Shown: positions 36,101 through 44,885, counted from the first letter of the stretch. The stretch is 64,000 nt of DNA from Pseudomonas marginalis (GCF_900105325.1 NZ_FNSU01000003.1:4229501-4293500), one strand, 5' to 3'. Translations and numbers: made by a program. Notes: generated by a model not told the origin, from the sequence alone.

Positions 36101-36689
36101 GCCAGGCGGCTTTGTCCACCGTGGAATTGCTGTCCTGGGTGGTGTAGCGGCCGGCGGTGTCGAGCAATACCGCCTGGTCGGTAAACCACCAGTCACAGTG
36201 ACGCGTACCGCCAACACCGCGCACCGCCCCGGCGCCCAACTGGGCCGCCAGCGGAAAGTGCAGCCCGGAGTTGACCAGCGCCGTGGTCTTGCCCGAACCC
36301 GGCGGGCCGATAATCACGTACCACGGCAGCTCGTAGAGGTTGCGGCGTTCGTCGCCACCGAGCTTGGCCTTTTTCAGCAGCGCCAGGGCTTCGTCCATGC
36401 GCTGGCGCAGGGTGGTGAGCTCTTCGGCGGTCGCCACGCTGTTGGGGTCGGCCGGGGTTTCGGCCGCCAGGCTGCGCATCACTTCGGCCGCTTGGCGCCG
36501 CGCCTGGATGATGCGGAACACGCGGTAGGCGATCCACACCGCAAACACCAGGATGATCAGCGCCCAACGGCGCCCTTCCGGCACCAGCACGTCGAGCAAC
36601 GGCCCCACAAACCAGATGATCAGGCTCAGGGCGATCAGGCCCAGCACGGGGATCACCCAGCGAATCATGAAACTGAAAAACGCCTTCAC
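33189..36689 (-). CDS. tssM: T6SS membrane complex protein TssM (IcmF)
   Basis: A 1166-residue inner-membrane protein: two N-terminal helices (about 10-30 and 41-60), a cytoplasmic NTPase-like domain with Walker A GPPGSGKT (128-135), a third helix near 440-460, and a long periplasmic part ending in the IcmF C-terminal and DUF1215 regions. With TssL and TssJ it forms the envelope-spanning channel. An intact P-loop suggests nucleotide binding. It overlaps tssL and tagF by four bases on either side. Confidence 0.96.
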   Translation of the reverse strand: MKAFFSFMIRWVIPVLGLIALSLIIWFVGPLLDVLVPEGRRWALIILVFAVWIAYRVFRIIQARRQAAEVMRSLAAETPADPNSVATAEELTTLRQRMDEALALLKKAKLGGDERRNLYELPWYVIIGPPGSGKTTALVNSGLHFPLAAQLGAGAVRGVGGTRHCDWWFTDQAVLLDTAGRYTTQDSNSTVDKAAWLGFLDLLKKQRSRRPIDGAFIAISLSDLLLGTDAERAAHAAAIRLRIQELYTQLGVRFPIYLMLTKLDLVPGFMEFFDNLSKEERAQVWGMTFALDDGKNSDSPLAHLQSEFAGLEQRLNERLVERLQQERDPARRDLIYGFPQQFGALKDCLQSFLEGVFKPNAFEERVLLRGVYFTSGTQEGSPIDRLIGAMAQSMNLDRQHLARQSGTGRSYFIEKLFTAVAFAERGLVGVNPKVERRRTWIARGVLAATVALVIVVSSLWWVSYRANQAYIAQVDQRVAPLGQTVQNLSPAQREVLAVLPLLNAVKNLAGNSPSWSEGLGLYQGDMLEAESASVYRKLLIAVFAPRLVTRIEEQLHGGGNSDFLYEGLKAYLMLADSEHYDPDFIKAWIALDWDRNLPRDLPADQRQALTGHLQALFERHPPNARLDPRLIDDLRRQLQQLPVAQRVYDRVKRQKLPEGIPDFRINEAAGRDAALVFSRKSGKPLGEPLSGFFTAKGYRQAFLLSSLNQTGTLAEEQWVLGHEQADQQNVVSLAADVRRLYFQDYQRQWDALLADIDFVPITSVAQAADVLRVISGPSSPLKKLLVAVAKETDLQAEERQLAAKGVPVEGGVDKLKERLGSLLGQEQPTANAPAAADDPVTAHFAELNSIVSKNEGEPAAIDGLLSDMNALYVQVSAMVGASGDALLGEAKNQAAAAATRVSLNAERQPPLVQGMVKSVVNSTTNSMMGGVRNQLNAAWVSEVVNVYRQSLAGRYPMSPGSARDVTLDDFGQFFGVGGVMDNYFRKYLQPYVDTSAQTWRWQPGAAQKLGIAPGVLQTFQRAATIRDAFFRSGGTQPIVRFELKPVSMDPTITQFLLDLDGQQLSYDHGPSRPVAMQWPNPGSIGVVRISIMPPSASGRSGVTLDGPWAWFRLLEQSDLTAGNSPDRFNLRLRVDGASIAYELRANSAFNPFKSRVLSGFSLPERL

Positions 36690-37975
36690 TCGACGCCCTC
36701 CGCCAATACGGTGATTTCAACCCGACGATTGCGGGCACGGCCTTCGGCAGTTGCGTTGGTCGCCAACGGCTCGGTGTCGCTGCGGCCCTCGGCACTGAAG
36801 CGATCAGCTTGGCCGGTCTTGGCCGCGAGGATCTCCAATACCGACTTGGCCCGCGCTTCGGACAAGGCCCAGTTGGATGGGAAACGCAGCGTGGCAATCG
36901 GGCGGTTGTCGCTGTGCCCGGTGACGCGCACCTGGCCCTTGACCTTGCGGATGGCGTCGGCGATGCGCAGCATCAGCGGCTGGTAGTCATCGACGATGCT
37001 GGAACTGGCGGACGCAAACAGCTCATCGCCACGAATGGTGACCACGGAGCGGTCGACCTTGTCTTCCACCGCGACGCGACCGGCCTTGATGTCTTCCGCC
37101 AGGAAGCCGGCCAGACGCGGACGCTCGATCACTTTTGGTTGCGCCACGGGACGGTCTATGGCCTGCACCGGGATCTCGCCCAGGGCATGGATGTTCTTGA
37201 ACACCGGTTCAGCCTGCGCCGCGAGCAGCAGGCGCAAGGTGAACAGCAAGGCCAGCAACAACGCCAGGCCAATCGCCACGGCGATCCACGGCGGCATGAA
37301 CTGCGCCAGCCGATCACGCGCGACGGTGACGCCGCGCCAATGGGGCGACAGCTCGCGCTCGTGGTCACCGCGAGCACTGCGAATCGCCGCCGCCGTGCGC
37401 TCACGCAAGGCTTCCAATTGGCTGCGACCGTCGTTCATCACGCGGTAACGGCCTTCGAACCCCAGGCACATGCACAGGTACAACAGCTCCAGCAGGTACA
37501 GGCGCTCCCGTGGACTTTGCAGGCAGTGGTCGAGCAACTGGAAGACTTTTTCGCCCCCCCATGCTTCGTTGTGCACCGTGATCAACAGGCTCTGCTTGCC
37601 CCAATCGCTGGTGCTGCCCCACGGCGTGCTCAACACCGCTTCATCGAGGGCGGTGCACAGCGCGTAGCGCGCCAGCAGCACCTCGTTGCGGGCCACGCCA
37701 GCGGCTTCGGCGCGTTCTTCGAACTGGCGCAGGTACGCCAGCAACTGCGCGCGCAGGCTGGCCGGCGCCGGGTGCGCGATGGTGTTGCGCAGGCGCGTCA
37801 ACAGCGCCAACAGCGGGCCGGCGGCGCTTTCCAGCGGGTTCAGGCCCTGGCTTTTGCCGGTGAGGATCGGCGCGGCCGGCATCGACAGCGGGGCCGGCTC
37901 GGCACGCGCGGGTTCCGGCGCGCGGCCACCCGGGCGCGGCATGAACTGGGTGCGGTCGTCATCATTGGGATGCAT
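36686..37975 (-). CDS. tssL: T6SS membrane protein TssL with C-terminal OmpA domain
   Basis: A 429-residue 'evolved' TssL (DotU). The cytoplasmic DotU domain is about 45-210, one membrane helix about 229-251, and a periplasmic OmpA-like peptidoglycan-binding domain about 300-425 (VRVTGHSDNRP at 349-359, NRRVEI near the end). It links TssM to the TssK baseplate and, through the OmpA part, to the cell wall. Six bases separate it from tssK. Confidence 0.95.
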   Translation of the reverse strand: MHPNDDDRTQFMPRPGGRAPEPARAEPAPLSMPAAPILTGKSQGLNPLESAAGPLLALLTRLRNTIAHPAPASLRAQLLAYLRQFEERAEAAGVARNEVLLARYALCTALDEAVLSTPWGSTSDWGKQSLLITVHNEAWGGEKVFQLLDHCLQSPRERLYLLELLYLCMCLGFEGRYRVMNDGRSQLEALRERTAAAIRSARGDHERELSPHWRGVTVARDRLAQFMPPWIAVAIGLALLLALLFTLRLLLAAQAEPVFKNIHALGEIPVQAIDRPVAQPKVIERPRLAGFLAEDIKAGRVAVEDKVDRSVVTIRGDELFASASSSIVDDYQPLMLRIADAIRKVKGQVRVTGHSDNRPIATLRFPSNWALSEARAKSVLEILAAKTGQADRFSAEGRSDTEPLATNATAEGRARNRRVEITVLAEGVE

Positions 37976-37981
37976 CGCGGA

Positions 37982-39316
37982 TTATCCTCGGATCGCCCAG
38001 AAGGCCAGGTTCAAGCCCGGGAACTGCCCGGCGATATGGAAGGCAAAACCACCGGAATTGCCCAGTTGCTGCCAATGCTCGCTGCCACGGTCCAGCTCGT
38101 AGTAGGTCGAGCCTGCGTGGTACGGCAGTTGGCGCGGCGCCACCGGCAACGGCAGCAAGGTGATGCCCGGCAGTTGCAGGTTGACCAGGTCGCGGATGTG
38201 CTCCACCGAGCCGACCTTGCTCTGCTGGCCGAAGCGCGCACGCAGGGTTTCGCCGGGCACATCGGCACGGACCACGAGGATGAAGCTGGCGCTGTCGAGC
38301 AAGGTTTTGTCGGCCAGCATGGCCACGTGGACGCCGTAGGCTTTCTCGACAATCGGGATCGGCGTGGCCTTGCTGTCGATCAGCATCGACAGGGCTTCGC
38401 GCAGGGCCGCCATGACTGGGGCGAAGCTCAGGGCCAGGTCGTCGTGCTGGTATTGCGGGTATTCCTGGGGACGACGGCCTGAAGTGGAAAAGGTCGAGAA
38501 CTCACCGGCCAGGCTGACCAGTGCGCTGAAAAAGCGCTCCGGGTGCAGCGGGCTCAACTGGCTGAAATGCTGGATCAGCGGCTGGGCGCGGTTGACCAGT
38601 TGCAGCAGCATGAAGTCGGCGATCTCCGACGCACCGCCTGCCCCCGAGGCAACCACGCGGCCCGCCAGGGCTTCGCCGCGCTGGTGCAACAGGCCCAGCA
38701 GTTCGCTGCGAAACGCGCTCAATGGCTTGCTCGCGGCCACGTCCAGCACGGGCGGGATGTAGCTGTCGTCGAGGACCAGCGCACGGTCGGCGCGTTTTTC
38801 CTTGATGCGCACCAGGCCCACGGCGGCGTAGTCACTGATGCCGTCCTGGGCGGTCAGCAAGCGCAGGGCCCGGGAGCCCACGGCCACAGGCGCGCGGTTT
38901 TCGAACGGTGCGTTGTCATCGCGCACTTCGCGCACCTGGCTCACGTAGCGCGCGGCTTCCAGGGCTTCGCCCTCATCCACGGTGTCGCGTGCCCCCGCAC
39001 GCTTGAGTGGCAAGGCTAGGTAGACCAGGCCATCGCGCAGGTTGTCGTCGATATTCAGCGGGCTGGGCGCCAGGTCATCCTGGGGAATGTTGAACGGCGT
39101 GCCGTCGGGCAACAGGCCGCGCGCCGAGACGATGGCCAGCTTGCCCTGGGCCAGCAGGCCCTGGTCGATCAGCAATTCGGAAAACCCCCAGGCGCCGGCG
39201 GACAACGGGCGGCTGCGGGCGTCGATCAGGTTTTCCAGGTAACGGTCATGCTGCTGGAAGTGCTGCGTTCCGATGAACATGCCTTCCGACCAGACCACGC
39301 GATTGTTCCAGGACAT
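37982..39316 (-). CDS. tssK: T6SS baseplate protein TssK
   Basis: A 444-residue protein starting MSWNNRVVWSEGMFIGTQHF, the hallmark of TssK (also called VasE/ImpJ). It is the trimeric adaptor joining the baseplate to TssL-TssM, with a receptor-binding-protein-like fold. The frame extends 25 codons upstream but those overlap the tssJ end and are not conserved. Gap to tssJ is 19 bases. Confidence 0.95.
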   Translation of the reverse strand: MSWNNRVVWSEGMFIGTQHFQQHDRYLENLIDARSRPLSAGAWGFSELLIDQGLLAQGKLAIVSARGLLPDGTPFNIPQDDLAPSPLNIDDNLRDGLVYLALPLKRAGARDTVDEGEALEAARYVSQVREVRDDNAPFENRAPVAVGSRALRLLTAQDGISDYAAVGLVRIKEKRADRALVLDDSYIPPVLDVAASKPLSAFRSELLGLLHQRGEALAGRVVASGAGGASEIADFMLLQLVNRAQPLIQHFSQLSPLHPERFFSALVSLAGEFSTFSTSGRRPQEYPQYQHDDLALSFAPVMAALREALSMLIDSKATPIPIVEKAYGVHVAMLADKTLLDSASFILVVRADVPGETLRARFGQQSKVGSVEHIRDLVNLQLPGITLLPLPVAPRQLPYHAGSTYYELDRGSEHWQQLGNSGGFAFHIAGQFPGLNLAFWAIRG

Positions 39317-39335
39317 GGGGAGCTCCGATTGCTTC

Positions 39336-39845
39336 TTATTGGGCAGGGCTGGATGGGGTGACCACGACGTCGGCGCGCACGGCACGCACATCGAGGCTGA
39401 TCTGGTATTCGGTGTATTGGCGCGCCGGTACGTTGATCACCGTGCGCCATTGCGCGCGGTCCAACTCGCGATAACCCACCAGCAAGCCGATCTGGCGCGT
39501 GGAGGGGTCGAGGTCGCGCTGGATGCTCAGTTGCTGGCCGGGTTGCACCATGACTTCGTCCTGGTCCAGCAGGTCCAGGCCGAGGGTCGATTGCGCACGG
39601 TCGGCCAGGGCGAAGTAATCGGAGCGGGCGAAGGTGGCGGCGTTCTTCAGTTCGAAAATGCGCACCCGCACCGGCGCGGCCTGGCCGTTGGCGCCGGGGT
39701 TAAGCCCGGCAATCGCGTGGAAGTGCAGCTCGACGGCGGCGGTGTTCACTTCAGCCTCAGCAGCCGTTTCGGGTTTGACCGCATCCTTGCTACACGCGGT
39801 CAGCAGCAGCGCGGTGGCGACTGCGAGTAAAAACCTGGGAATCAT
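39336..39845 (-). CDS. tssJ: T6SS outer-membrane lipoprotein TssJ
   Basis: A 169-residue lipoprotein with signal peptide and lipobox LLTAC (C18) and a transthyretin-like beta domain (about 38-160; AAPVRVRIFELKNAATF is typical). TssJ sits on the inner leaflet of the outer membrane and holds the periplasmic end of TssM. It lies between tagH and tssK in the minus-strand operon. Confidence 0.94.
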   Translation of the reverse strand: MIPRFLLAVATALLLTACSKDAVKPETAAEAEVNTAAVELHFHAIAGLNPGANGQAAPVRVRIFELKNAATFARSDYFALADRAQSTLGLDLLDQDEVMVQPGQQLSIQRDLDPSTRQIGLLVGYRELDRAQWRTVINVPARQYTEYQISLDVRAVRADVVVTPSSPAQ

Positions 39846-39902
39846 CCTGCGTCCTCAATGACGTACTTAGCTATCCGTTAATCCGTAGGTTGCGGCGCGG
39901 TT

Positions 39903-41237
39903 TTACCGACGCTGTCGCGCGCTGTGTTCTTCGTAGGCCCGGCTGAATTCACGGCCGAACAGGTCCTGGAAATCTTCCTGGGCCTCGCGGGAAATATTGC
40001 TGTAGAGCTCGGTGAACTGCTGCCAGTACTGGGCCTGGCGCGAGCCGGCGAACAGGTTCGACAGCCCGCCGGGCTTGCCCATGCGCTCTTCCAGTTGCGC
40101 CGGTTCAAAGCGCGTGAGCAAGTGCTTGATCGCTGCTTCCACCCCGGCCATCACCGCCAGTTGGTGGGCGCGCAGGTCATCAAAACTGTCGCGCACGGCA
40201 ATGTCCGGCGCCATAAACGCCTGGTTGCCGTGGCGAAGCAAAAGCAGTAAAGCTTCGTCGGCATTCGGTGCGAATTTCAACGGATTGTTTTCGGCAGGCT
40301 GGATCATGGTCTGCTGCATGCGGAACTCGCCCTTGAGGCTGGCGCGGGCACGCAATACGTCGATCAGGCCTTCGACCATCAGGCGGTAGCTGCGGCCGAT
40401 GTTTTCCATCTGCGCCTCCGCCTGGGCCTTGTCCAGGCGCAACTGGTCCAGGCCGGCACCGCGCAGGAAGGCTTGCAAGAGATCGGGCGGCTGGGTGGCG
40501 GCCACGGGGAGCACTGGCTCGACCACGGGTGGCGGCTGGATGATCGGTGTGGGTGGCGGTGGCGGAGGTGGCGGCGCACTGGCCGACGGCGCCGGCGTGT
40601 CGCCAAACAGGTCCCAGTCTTCGGGAATCACCGAGCCCGAGACCACAGGCGTCTCGACCACGGGTACCGCCACCGGGGTCGGCGGGCGGAAGTCGTGTTG
40701 TTCGCTGGGGACATGATCGGCCACGGTGGGCGGCGGCACGGCGGTGGGGCTGAGGAAGTCGAACAGGTCCGGCAGCGTGTCCATCGACGAAGCGCCCTGG
40801 AATTGCGGGGCAATCACCGGTGTCGGCGCGGGCTTGTTCGCCACGGCGCCCATCAGGGCCTCAAAGCTGTTCGGCGAATCACCGGCGAATGGCTGGCTGT
40901 CGATGGCCTGCACGTTGAAGTCGATCCGCGCCTGGATCTCGTAATCGCCGATGCGGATCAACTCGCCATCCTGCAACAGCTCGCTGTTACCCCTGCGCAA
41001 ACGGATGCCGGCGTTAACCAACTCCACACCGTTTGTACTGTTATCGGTTAAATAATAACGACCATCTTTGTATTGAATAACGCAGTGCTGCGAAGACACC
41101 AGGCGCTCGGGATCAGGCAATACCCAGTCATTATCCGAGCTGCGGCCGATAGCCATCGAGCCCTGGTTCATGGACTTTTCCGAGCATTGCCCGGGGGTAA
41201 TCTTGTGATAACTAGTGATAGTCAAACACAGCGACAT
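39903..41237 (-). CDS. tagH: T6SS FHA-domain protein TagH (Fha)
   Basis: A 444-residue protein with a forkhead-associated domain (about 5-105; GRSSDNDWVL, SSQHCVI and DNSTNGVEL mark the phosphothreonine pocket), a long linker with an eight-proline run (about 220-245), and a C-terminal TagH domain (about 260-440). Phosphorylated by PpkA, it triggers assembly. It is the first gene of the minus operon, with a strong AAGGAGG ribosome-binding site seen on the minus strand. Divergent from tssA. Confidence 0.95.
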   Translation of the reverse strand: MSLCLTITSYHKITPGQCSEKSMNQGSMAIGRSSDNDWVLPDPERLVSSQHCVIQYKDGRYYLTDNSTNGVELVNAGIRLRRGNSELLQDGELIRIGDYEIQARIDFNVQAIDSQPFAGDSPNSFEALMGAVANKPAPTPVIAPQFQGASSMDTLPDLFDFLSPTAVPPPTVADHVPSEQHDFRPPTPVAVPVVETPVVSGSVIPEDWDLFGDTPAPSASAPPPPPPPPTPIIQPPPVVEPVLPVAATQPPDLLQAFLRGAGLDQLRLDKAQAEAQMENIGRSYRLMVEGLIDVLRARASLKGEFRMQQTMIQPAENNPLKFAPNADEALLLLLRHGNQAFMAPDIAVRDSFDDLRAHQLAVMAGVEAAIKHLLTRFEPAQLEERMGKPGGLSNLFAGSRQAQYWQQFTELYSNISREAQEDFQDLFGREFSRAYEEHSARQRR

Positions 41238-41630
41238 CTTGCCTCCTTGCTGATACTTCGCGCGCAGTCGACCCCAGGGACAGCGACGCCCGGGAGATCC
41301 CCATCAGGTCGTGCAATCGACCGTTCAAAACCTGCTGATGCCAGCATGATCGCTGATCTTAACTGGGCTCCATGACAAAAATCCTATGCCGGTGCGTCGT
41401 TCGACCCACCAGTCGCGCAGGTTGTTAAGCACCGCACATCTGTCACAGAGGGCGAATAGCTTACCTTGACAAGGCATAAGTACTACACCAAAAATGCACA
41501 ACTTCTTGAATACCGGTGATGGCACATTAGTGGCATCTTCTTATATGACCAAGAAAACATGCAAAGTTCCTTGCGCAACTAATGCATGCATTGCCCGCCA
41601 TGTAACGGGCTGATAGGGAGATCAATTTCA
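41238..41630. other. Divergent T6SS control region between tagH and tssA
   Basis: This 393-base gap must hold the promoters of both T6SS operons. On the plus strand a sigma-54-like box (41520-41535) is visible, and a GGGAG ribosome-binding site (41616-41620) precedes the tssA GTG. Base composition becomes more AT-rich from about 41440 to 41580, as expected for a promoter region. I found no clear minus-strand promoter for tagH and no regulator gene. Confidence 0.55.
41520..41535 (+). promoter_or_regulatory. Predicted sigma-54 (RpoN) promoter upstream of tssA
   Basis: TGGCAC (41520-41525), five bases, then TGGCA (41531-41535). The RpoN consensus is TGGCAC, five bases, TTGCW, so only one base of the core differs while the GG and GC dinucleotides keep their spacing. 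The expected start would be near 41546, leaving a leader of about 85 bases before the tssA start. No enhancer-binding protein gene is nearby. Confidence 0.45.
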
Positions 41631-42650
41631 GTGGATGTGCCGTTGCTGCTCACCGCCGTTTCCGCGACTTCGCCCTGTGGCGAAGACATGGAATATGACG
41701 CGGATTTTCTCCAGCTGGAGCGTGATGCCAAGGGCCAACCCGAGCGCAGCATGGGCGATTCGATCCTGCCCGCCGAGCCGCCGGAATGGCGCAGCATCCA
41801 GCAGCAGAGCCTCGACTTGCTGCAGCGCAGCAAAGACCTGCGCATCACCCATTTCCTGTTGCAAAGCTCCCTCGCCCTCCAGGGTGCGGCCGGGCTGGCT
41901 GAAGTCCTTACGTTGATCAATGCGCTGCTGCGCGAATACTGGGCCGACCTGCACCCGCGCCTGGATGCCGACGACGATAACGACCCCACCGTACGCATCA
42001 ACGCCCTCTCCGGCCTGACCAGCGACGCAACCATTCGTCTGCTGCGCGAGAGCATTCTCACGCGCTCGCGCACCTTCGGTCCGGTGAGCCTGCGCGCCGC
42101 GTTGAATGCCAGCGGCCTGATGAGTTTCCCCGACGAACAGCTCGGCGCCCAGCAGCTCAACGCCGCGTTTCTCGACAGCGACCCCGAACACCTGCAAGCC
42201 ACCCGCGACGCCTTGAGCACCGCACGCGCCGCCTGCGAAGCCATCGAGCAGCAGGTCAGCGACCAGGTAGGCTCCGCCCAAGGCGTGGACCTCAGCCTGT
42301 TGAAGCAACCGCTCAAGCAGGCGCTGCAGGTCCTTAACCAGTTTGTTCCGAACGGCGCTGCCAGCAGCGAGCCCGAGGCCGTCAGTGACGACAATGCCCC
42401 CTCGATGGACTTCGCCGCTGCCCCCGCCGCACCTCGCCCCAGCGGCGACATCAGCAACCGTGATGACGTGCTGCGCAGCCTCGACAAGATCCTTGCGTAC
42501 TACACCCGGCACGAGCCTTCGAGCCCGCTGCCGGTGTTGTTGAACCGGGCCAAGCACCTTGTGCACGCCGACTTCGCGGCCATCGTGCGCAATCTGATTC
42601 CCGATGGGATGTCCCAATTTGAAAACCTGCGCGGCCCGGACGGCGAGTAA
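41631..42650 (+). CDS. tssA: T6SS protein TssA (ImpA N-terminal domain)
   Basis: A 339-residue TssA beginning MDVPLLLTAVSATSPCGEDMEYD from a GTG at 41631; the ImpA domain fills about residues 5-120 and the remainder is helical (to about 335). TssA primes or caps the baseplate and sheath-tube polymer. The GTG start is chosen because a GGGAG site lies ten bases upstream; an in-frame ATG at 41586 would add 15 residues without family support. First gene of the plus-strand T6SS operon. Confidence 0.92.
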   Translation: MDVPLLLTAVSATSPCGEDMEYDADFLQLERDAKGQPERSMGDSILPAEPPEWRSIQQQSLDLLQRSKDLRITHFLLQSSLALQGAAGLAEVLTLINALLREYWADLHPRLDADDDNDPTVRINALSGLTSDATIRLLRESILTRSRTFGPVSLRAALNASGLMSFPDEQLGAQQLNAAFLDSDPEHLQATRDALSTARAACEAIEQQVSDQVGSAQGVDLSLLKQPLKQALQVLNQFVPNGAASSEPEAVSDDNAPSMDFAAAPAAPRPSGDISNRDDVLRSLDKILAYYTRHEPSSPLPVLLNRAKHLVHADFAAIVRNLIPDGMSQFENLRGPDGE

Positions 42651-42704
42651 GCCGCTCGACTGCGCAGTAACAACACCGTCGCTCAAGCGACCAGGAGCAG
42701 CAAC

Positions 42705-43211
42705 GTGGCGAAGCAAAGTTCTCAGAAATTCATCGCGCGCAACCGCGCGCCTCGAGTGCAGATCGAGTACGACGTCGAGCTCTACGGCGCCGAGAAAAAG
42801 GTCCAGCTGCCCTTCGTGATGGGTGTGATGGCCGACCTCGCCGGCAAGCCTGCCGAGCCTCTTCTGCCTGTGGCCGACCGCAAGTTCCTTGAAGTGGACG
42901 TCGACAACTTCGACTCGCGCCTCAAGGCCATGCAGCCGCGCGTGGCGTTCCACGTACCCAACGAGCTGACCGGCGAAGGCAACCTGAGCCTGGACATCAC
43001 CTTCGAAAGCATGGACGACTTCAGCCCGGCCGCCGTGGCCCGCAAGGTCGACTCGCTCAAGCAACTGCTCGAAGCCCGCACCCAGCTGGCCAACCTGCTG
43101 ACCTACATGGACGGCAAGACTGGCGCTGAAGAAATCATCATGAAGGCGATCAAGGACCCGGCACTGCTCCAGGCACTTGCCAGTGCGCCTAAGCCTGCAG
43201 GGGACCAGTAA
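42705..43211 (+). CDS. tssB: T6SS sheath small subunit TssB
   Basis: A 168-residue protein of the TssB/VipA family, starting MAKQSSQKFIARNRAPRVQI from a GTG with a CAGGAG site eight to nine bases ahead. VPNELTGEGNLSLDITFESMDDF is a family block. TssB and TssC form the contractile sheath around the Hcp tube. It ends two bases before the tssC ATG. Confidence 0.96.
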   Translation: MAKQSSQKFIARNRAPRVQIEYDVELYGAEKKVQLPFVMGVMADLAGKPAEPLLPVADRKFLEVDVDNFDSRLKAMQPRVAFHVPNELTGEGNLSLDITFESMDDFSPAAVARKVDSLKQLLEARTQLANLLTYMDGKTGAEEIIMKAIKDPALLQALASAPKPAGDQ

Positions 43212-43213
43212 TC

Positions 43214-44710
43214 ATGACTGACAATACCGCCCGCGAAGGCGCCCAGAGCCTGGGTGCAACCGAGGAAACCAGCGAGTTCGCATCCTTGTTGATGCAGGAA
43301 TTCAAGCCCAAGACCGAGCGTGCCCGCGAAGCTGTGGAAACCGCCGTGCGCACCCTGGCCGAACAGGCCCTGGCGCAAACCGACCTGGTGTCCAACGACG
43401 CGATCAAATCGATCGAATCGATCATCGCCGCCATCGACGCCAAGCTCACCGCCCAGGTCAACCAGATCATCCACCACCAGGATTTCCAGCAGCTGGAAAG
43501 CGCCTGGCGTGGCCTGCACTACCTGGTCAATAACACCGAGAGCGATGAGCAACTGAAGATTCGCGTGCTCAACATCTCCAAGCCGGACCTGCACAAGACC
43601 CTGAAGAAATTCAAGGGCACCGCGTGGGACCAGAGCCCGCTCTTCAAGAAGATGTACGAAGAAGAGTACGGCCAGTTCGGCGGCGAACCGTACGGCTGCC
43701 TGGTAGGCGACTACTACTTCGACCAGTCGCCACCGGACGTGGAACTGCTGGGCGAGCTGTCGAAAGTCTGCGCCGCCATGCACGCCCCGTTCATTGCTGC
43801 GGCATCGCCGACCGTGATGGGCATGGGCTCGTGGCAGGAACTGTCGAACCCGCGCGACCTGACCAAGATCTTCACCACCCCGGAATACGCCGGCTGGCGC
43901 TCGCTGCGTGAATCGGAAGACTCGCGCTACATCGGCCTGACCATGCCGCGCTTCCTGGCGCGCCTGCCGTATGGCGCCAAGACCGACCCGGTGGAAGCCT
44001 TCGCCTTCGAAGAAAACACCGACGGCGCCGACAGCTCCAAGTACACCTGGGCCAACGCCGCCTACGCGATGGCGGTGAACATCAACCGTTCGTTCAAGCA
44101 CTACGGCTGGTGCTCGCGCATCCGTGGCGTGGAGTCCGGCGGTGAAGTGGAAAACCTGCCGGCCCACACGTTCCCTACCGATGACGGTGGCGTGGACATG
44201 AAGTGCCCGACCGAAATCGCCATCAGCGACCGCCGTGAAGCGGAACTGGCGAAGAACGGTTTCATGCCGCTGCTGCACAAGAAAAACACTGACTTCGCCG
44301 CGTTCATCGGCGCCCAGTCGTTGCAGAAGCCGGCCGAATACGACGACCCGGACGCCACCGCCAACGCCAACCTGGCCGCGCGCCTGCCGTACCTGTTCGC
44401 CACTTGCCGTTTCGCGCACTACTTGAAGTGCATCGTGCGCGACAAGATCGGTTCCTTCAAAGAGAAGGACGAGATGCAGCGCTGGTTGCAGGACTGGATC
44501 CTCAACTACGTCGACGGTGACCCGGCGCACTCCACCGAGACCACCAAGGCCCAGCACCCGTTGGCCGCCGCCGAGGTGATCGTGGAAGACGTCGAGGGCA
44601 ACCCGGGGTACTACAACTCCAAGTTCTACCTGCGCCCGCACTACCAGCTCGAAGGGCTGACCGTGTCGTTGCGCCTGGTATCGAAGCTGCCTTCGGCGAA
44701 AAGCGCGTAA
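43214..44710 (+). CDS. tssC: T6SS sheath large subunit TssC
   Basis: A 498-residue TssC/VipB protein with the EvpB-family core (DFQQLESAWRGLHYLV, then APFIAAASPTVMGM, and PRFLARLPYG). It pairs with TssB to make the sheath, which ClpV disassembles after contraction. Length is standard. It is followed by a REPIN element and then hcp. Confidence 0.97.
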   Translation: MTDNTAREGAQSLGATEETSEFASLLMQEFKPKTERAREAVETAVRTLAEQALAQTDLVSNDAIKSIESIIAAIDAKLTAQVNQIIHHQDFQQLESAWRGLHYLVNNTESDEQLKIRVLNISKPDLHKTLKKFKGTAWDQSPLFKKMYEEEYGQFGGEPYGCLVGDYYFDQSPPDVELLGELSKVCAAMHAPFIAAASPTVMGMGSWQELSNPRDLTKIFTTPEYAGWRSLRESEDSRYIGLTMPRFLARLPYGAKTDPVEAFAFEENTDGADSSKYTWANAAYAMAVNINRSFKHYGWCSRIRGVESGGEVENLPAHTFPTDDGGVDMKCPTEIAISDRREAELAKNGFMPLLHKKNTDFAAFIGAQSLQKPAEYDDPDATANANLAARLPYLFATCRFAHYLKCIVRDKIGSFKEKDEMQRWLQDWILNYVDGDPAHSTETTKAQHPLAAAEVIVEDVEGNPGYYNSKFYLRPHYQLEGLTVSLRLVSKLPSAKSA

Positions 44711-44732
44711 AAAATCGGGACTGGCTCGCTCC

Positions 44733-44834
44733 CTGTAGGAGCGAGCTTGCTCGCGAAAAACTTGAAGGCGCTGCGTTCATCCAGGATGCCCGCGTCACCG
44801 TTGACGACCTTCGCGAGCAAGCTCGCTCCTACAG
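44733..44834. repeat. REPIN (two facing TGTAGGAGCGAGC-type REPs) between tssC and hcp
   Basis: CTGTAGGAGCGAGCTTGCTCGCGAA (44733-44757, split here only as CTGTAGGAGCGAG + CTTGCTCGCGAA) is repeated as its exact reverse complement at 44810-44834, with 52 bases between. Each copy is itself a small palindrome (GCGAGC-TT-GCTCGC). This is the commonest kind of REP doublet in P. fluorescens-group genomes, here inside the T6SS operon 52 bases before the hcp start. Confidence 0.88.
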
Positions 44835-44885
44835 AGGTCGGCGGCGTTAACAAATACAGTGGCTGAGGCCACAGAGGGAGAAAAC

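Noticed and set aside
33342..36986. 1214-codon open frame on the plus strand opposite tssM
   Set aside because: It is the antisense shadow of tssM/tssL in GC-rich DNA, with low-complexity His/Gln/Arg-rich translation and no family likeness, while tssM is unmistakable.
41238..41520. Sigma-54 promoter for tagH on the minus strand
   Set aside because: Several TGCC words occur but none with a correctly spaced GC element.
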